DNA of 64,000 nucleotides from Promerops cafer (Eukaryota; Chordata; Aves; Passeriformes; Nectariniidae). A program made the translations under genes and the position numbers. Below, piece after piece: positions 60,513-64,000 of the stretch. Numbering within the stretch: position 1 is the stretch's first letter; every line of letters starts with the position of its first letter. A model generated the notes under the pieces. The model was not told the origin of the DNA. It saw nothing but the letters and a program-made list of their open reading frames with translations, and did not search any database. The stretch covers positions 127,342 to 191,341 of the forward strand of contig VZSE01012473.1 in assembly GCA_013398275.1 (NCBI GenBank), given 5' to 3'.

Positions 60513-61299
60513 AAAAACACACTGCATTCTCTCTTTAATCCAGTTCTTCCTTGGATTATTTGAATTAATTTGCTGCAAAGGTTTGGGGGTGGGATATTTT
60601 GCAGTCTCCTCAGGCTGGAGCCTGTGAGCAGCTTGAAAACTGAATTTCATTCTTTGTCATTGAAATTTGCCAGAAAATGCCTTGTGCATGTAACTGAGGA
60701 AAGTGCTCAGCATTGTTTTCCTCCATTGATTCCCAGTCCAGTTTGTGGCAGGGATGGAAATGCCAGCTGAGTGTAATCCTGTGAGGTTGGTTTTTTTGCC
60801 ATGATACACCATCAGTTTTTAAAAACTGTTTCTCTTTTTTTTTTTTTTTAAAGCTTTTGGTTATTCTTTGTGGCTTGTTGCAGTAGAATAGGAGAAGAAT
60901 GTGAAGCACTTGCTTGAACTTTGCACCGGGATAAATTCATGGAGCAAAGTCTTGACTTCTTTTTAATAAATGGCACCCACATCAATGACTCCTTGAGGTG
61001 TTTTGATTCCTTCTTAAATTTACAGAAGGCAAATAATGTTTTGGTTCTACCAGAGGCCTCCAGGTGAAGGGATCTCTAAATGCTTTCCTGCTCTTGGGTG
61101 GGATGAGAAAGGGAGGGCTGGGGCCAGAGCTTTGTGGGAAGAACTGGATGCAGTGGGTGCTGCTCACTGTTGTGGCCTTGTCCAATGCTCAATAAGGAAA
61201 CAAAAGACCCTCTTGCAGTGCCAGGAATACACAGACAGTGTTCTGCCTGCCTTAATCACGGGGTAGGCAAAAGTATCTGTGTAGCCCTACTGGGAGCAG

Positions 61300-61685
61300 G
61301 TGAGGTCACTCGCTCTGCTGAGCCTGGACAAGCGGGGACTGAGGGGAGACCTCACTGCAGTTACAGCTTCCTTGTGAGGGGAAGAGGAGGGGCAGGCACT
61401 GATCTCCTCTCTCTGGTGAGCGGTGACAGGACCCAAGGGAATGGCCTGAAGCTGTGTCAGGGGAGATTTAGGTTTGATATTAGTAAAAGGTTCTTCACCC
61501 AGCGGGTGGCTGGGCGCTGGAACAGGCTCCCCAGGGAAGTGGTCACAGCACCAAGCCTGACAGAGTTGAAGTGTTTGGACCACGCTCTCAGGCACATGGT
61601 GTGACTCTTGTGGTGTCCTGTGCAGGGCCGACAGTTGGACTCAATGATCCTCGTGGGCCTCTTCCAATGCGGCATATTCTGTGGT
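61300..61685 (+). mobile_element. CR1 LINE fragment (3' end)
   Basis: Plus-strand CR1 tail: GACTGAGGGGAGACCTCA, then GGGAATGGCCTGAAGCTG, GCTGGAACAGGCTCCCCAGG, and TTGGACTCAATGATCCTCG near the end. 5' truncated. The left edge is approximate. Any open frame through it is a decayed CR1 remnant, not a host gene. Confidence 0.92.
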
Positions 61686-61796
61686 CTTCAAGAATGTTAA
61701 GGAAGCAAACAAGAATATAAGGAATTTAAAAAGGCAAAACCAGTAGGGCTCTGTTTTACAATGGAAACCAGCGGCAGGCTGGCAATAGGCGGCACG

Positions 61797-61800
61797 AAAA
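61797..61800 (-). terminator. Pol III terminator of tRNA-Ala
   Basis: AAAA on the plus strand, so TTTT on the minus strand, five bases after the tRNA 3' end. Confidence 0.8.
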
Positions 61801-61805
61801 GTAGC

Positions 61806-61878
61806 TGGAGAATGCGGGCATCGATCCCGCTACCTCTCGCATGCTAAGCGAGCGCTCTACCATTTGAGCTAATTCCCC
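61806..61878 (-). tRNA. tRNA-Ala (anticodon AGC)
   Basis: 73 nt on the minus strand folding into a full cloverleaf. The 7-bp acceptor stem is GGGGAAT/ATTCTCC with the G3-U70 wobble pair that marks alanine tRNAs. The D arm is GCTC/GAGC, the anticodon stem CTCGC/GCGAG with loop TTAGCAT (anticodon AGC), and the T stem GCGGG/CCCGC. The discriminator is A. A box TAGCTCAAATGG and B box GATCGATGC fit the Pol III consensus. No intron. A TTTT terminator follows directly, so it looks functional. Confidence 0.96.
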
Positions 61879-62062
61879 GCGTTCGTTTTCCGGCTGCCTA
61901 GTATAGCCATATTCACTTCTCGCGAGACGCCGGGCGCCGCCGGCTGCTCTACGTCCCGGTTGGGGCTCCCAGTGCGCCTGCGCGGGAGCGCGAGGGCCGG
62001 GGCTCGGCGGCGGGCCGGGCTGGGCGCGCGCCGGGAGAGGAGGATGCGCCCTTTGGTGAGAC

Positions 62063-62150
62063 CGGGAACGGGGCGGGAATGGGAATGCGAACGGGAACGG
62101 GGCGGGAATGGGAATGCGAACGCGAACGAGAAGGCAATGGGAACGGGAGT
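62063..62150. repeat. 29-bp GC-rich tandem repeat
   Basis: CGGGAACGGGGCGGGAATGG starts at 62,063 and again at 62,092 (period 29), then decays into GGGAAC/GCGAAC hexamers. It lies just after the candidate first-exon donor. Confidence 0.85.
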
Positions 62151-62195
62151 GGTGGGGGGCTGCGAACGGCTGTGTGTTTGGGGGGCAGGATGCGT

Positions 62196-62220
62196 NCTTC
62201 CCCCCCCCCCACACACACAC
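62196..62220. other. Ambiguous base next to a poly-C and CA repeat
   Basis: One N at 62,196, followed by CTT, a run of 12-13 C and then (CA)n. Homopolymer length is probably unreliable here, and frames crossing it should not be trusted. Confidence 0.85.
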
Positions 62221-62400
62221 CCAAGCTGATGAAGGGCGCAGGAGCTGCCCGGATGGCCCCGGTTACTGTTCAGGGAGGCTTCGCCTACCCGGCAGCTCCT
62301 CACGGCCCTCGGGGCACAGAGCCCGCACCACCTCCTGCGCCCCGCGGGGGCTCGGGGTGACACTCGGCCTGGCTGGGCAGCGCGGGGGGCCCCCAGTATT

Positions 62401-64000
62401 TGCTGCCATCCATGCTGGGACATCCGAGCTGGGTCCCTGCGCGTGGCTGGGGCAGCTGGGATGCCCAGGTGCCTGGATGAGCAAACCTGCTGCGGGCAGT
62501 TGGTTCTTCCCGCCTTGCCTAGCAATGTCTCCTTTGAAAACAACACCTACAGAAGTGAAATCTGGCACCGTGGTGAATAGTGATGTCTTTTCCTTCAAGA
62601 AATGGTTCCGTTTGCTCTTGTGCTCCAGCTGGAGTAGAGTTAAAGGCAACAATTTCCCTGCTGGACAAGGAAGGACATGCTGGCTCTGGAGCAGGGAACT
62701 TCGGGTGCCTGTTGAAATGGCAGATGGGGGCATGTGCTGGAGTCTTCTGGGGAGCTGCATTGACCAGATGGGATTTTGGTGCCCGTTTTGGATGCAGGAA
62801 AAGGGGATGCCCTCAATCAAAGTGTGCATAGCAAAGCAGATAAGAGCATTGGGTCATTTCTCTGCAAGCGCTATGCTGAGGAAGACAAAGCTATTGGTGG
62901 GCTTGCAGTGATTAATTAAAGCTGTGTTCAGCAGTAGCGATATCCAGGATTCAGTTATAAACCTGTCATTCTGGTAAATATCTTGCCTTCTGCTTAATCA
63001 CTTTTCTTCGCCTCTGATGTTCTTGAGTCAGACAAGACAAAACCCAAAAAGCGTTGATGGCCAGTGCAAAATATTGAATTGCATTCTGATCCAAGGCGAT
63101 TACAAAATTACTTTGTTGTATGGCCTCAGTGGTGGCTGCTTAACACCTAGCTATGTGGAGAGCAGCAGAGTCGTGGGTTGAGCTGGCCAGGCTGTAGGCA
63201 GTGATCCTCGTTACCAAGTCACTGCAATTCACTGAGCCAGCAGGGAATTTGGTGGAAATTATGTGACTTGCTGTGGCTTTTGCTCCATCAAGTTCCTGGG
63301 TGCTTTACACTTTGCTTTCCTGCAGTACTTTTCTATTTCTACCTTGGCCATGTTCAAGCCATCGTTCTGTTGGTTTCAAAACCATTCTCTGCTCAATTTT
63401 ACACCCTTCCTGAGGGATTTGCCTTAGTTCTGCCTCTGATATACAAGTTACTTTTTTTGGATGCATTTGCTGAGCTATCCTCCTCCAGACTATGAATTTC
63501 TGATTAAATACTCCTATATATCAACAGCTTTGCAAATGAAATAGGTGCAAAACATTATTTATTTATTTTACTTGACAGGTTTTGGGCTCTGTGAATGAGG
63601 TCTGCTTCTTGCAGAGTTTGTTTAATAGGTTATCTGAATGATATTTTATTGAAATACATGGAATTTTAAATTTACTCCTCTTTTGTTCTTTCTTATGTGG
63701 TCCATCTTACTTTAAATGGCCTGTGAAGAATGACCTCAGAGCTCTTCGGAAACTCTCCTGTCTCTCATTTATCGTTTTCACGGTTGTGAGCTGCCTTCTA
63801 TGTGTTTTTTTTTTTCATCAGAGAGAAGATTGGCCAACAAACATGTTCTGAAAGACATGTTTATCTTTAAGAAAAAACCCAACAGCACCAAACAAGCAGG
63901 CAGCCGCACCCATCCAGCAGTATGATTTCTTATCTTGGAGCTTGACTCATAATTTTGATGGCTCCTTACCCTTACTGGTTTTTTTGAAAAGAAAGTAGTT
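62401..64000. other. No exon recognised, possibly first intron of the downstream gene
   Basis: GC content falls steadily away from the CpG island. Open frames at 62,108-62,911 (plus) and 62,263-62,829 (minus) overlap one another, the former crosses an N, and neither resembles a known protein. If the promoter at 61,918 fires to the right, this is intronic. Confidence 0.4.

Larger units (their letters stand above)
61890..62400 (+). promoter_or_regulatory. CpG-island promoter of an unidentified gene, likely plus strand
   Basis: CpG-dense region next to the tRNA. It contains the palindromic promoter element TCTCGCGAGA at 61,918-61,927 and an NRF1-like site TGCGCCTGCGCG at 61,973-61,984. Both are typical of TATA-less housekeeping promoters. 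A possible first exon ends at 62,055 before the donor GTGAGA, with ATG at 62,044 just before it. The gene itself must continue beyond the window and I cannot name it. Confidence 0.6.

Noticed and set aside
61134..61604. 156-residue plus-strand frame
   Set aside because: Most of it is a CR1 3' tail read in frame. Not a host gene.
62108..62911. 267-residue plus-strand frame at the right CpG island
   Set aside because: It crosses an N and a poly-C run of uncertain length and is overlapped by a 188-residue minus-strand frame. Neither is recognisable.
1..64000. CRISPR arrays, bacterial operons or phage-like systems
   Set aside because: The window is vertebrate nuclear DNA. Repeats are LTRs, CR1, minisatellites and simple repeats, with no regularly spaced repeat-spacer pattern.

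Overview
This is vertebrate nuclear DNA, almost certainly from a bird. The genes have short exons with GT-AG introns. CR1 (chicken repeat 1) LINE tails are present. Several long terminal repeats resemble avian, especially passerine, endogenous retrovirus families. The avian call rests on recognising these repeats and on gene similarity; the passerine refinement is an inference.

Layout. (1) 1-17,700, plus strand: the 3' two thirds of CHKA (choline kinase alpha). Ten exons encode 303 residues up to the stop at 16,367, followed by a 3' UTR with poly(A) signals at 17,241 and 17,684. The exons for the N-terminus and the nucleotide-binding loop lie upstream of the window. (2) 17,700-43,300: about 26 kb with no recognisable exon. 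It holds two solo LTRs with target-site duplications, a 44-bp minisatellite, and a truncated ERV with a pol remnant fused to an LTR. (3) 43,370-54,500, minus strand: a complete RNH1 (ribonuclease/angiogenin inhibitor). It has one N-terminal coding exon, seven leucine-rich-repeat exons of exactly 171 bp, and a short terminal exon, giving a 456-residue protein. A CpG island at its 5' end is flanked by a ~690-bp polypyrimidine tract. (4) 55,200-61,800: no recognised gene. It holds two CR1 fragments, one containing an assembly gap with a 126-bp duplication. (5) 61,806-62,400: a tRNA-Ala(AGC) gene on the minus strand, back to back with a CpG island carrying a TCTCGCGAGA element and an NRF1-like site. 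This is probably the promoter of a plus-strand gene that continues past the window. (6) 62,400-64,000: nothing identified, possibly first-intron sequence.

CHKA and RNH1 converge on the central 26-kb region. They are not functionally linked: CHKA makes phosphocholine for phosphatidylcholine synthesis, and RNH1 neutralises secretory ribonucleases in the cytosol. In human the two genes lie on opposite arms of chromosome 11, so their proximity here is a difference in gene order. I found no convincing new biological system. The most useful observations are the full RNH1 exon structure, the promoter/tRNA pair, the ERV insertions with intact duplications, and the assembly defect.
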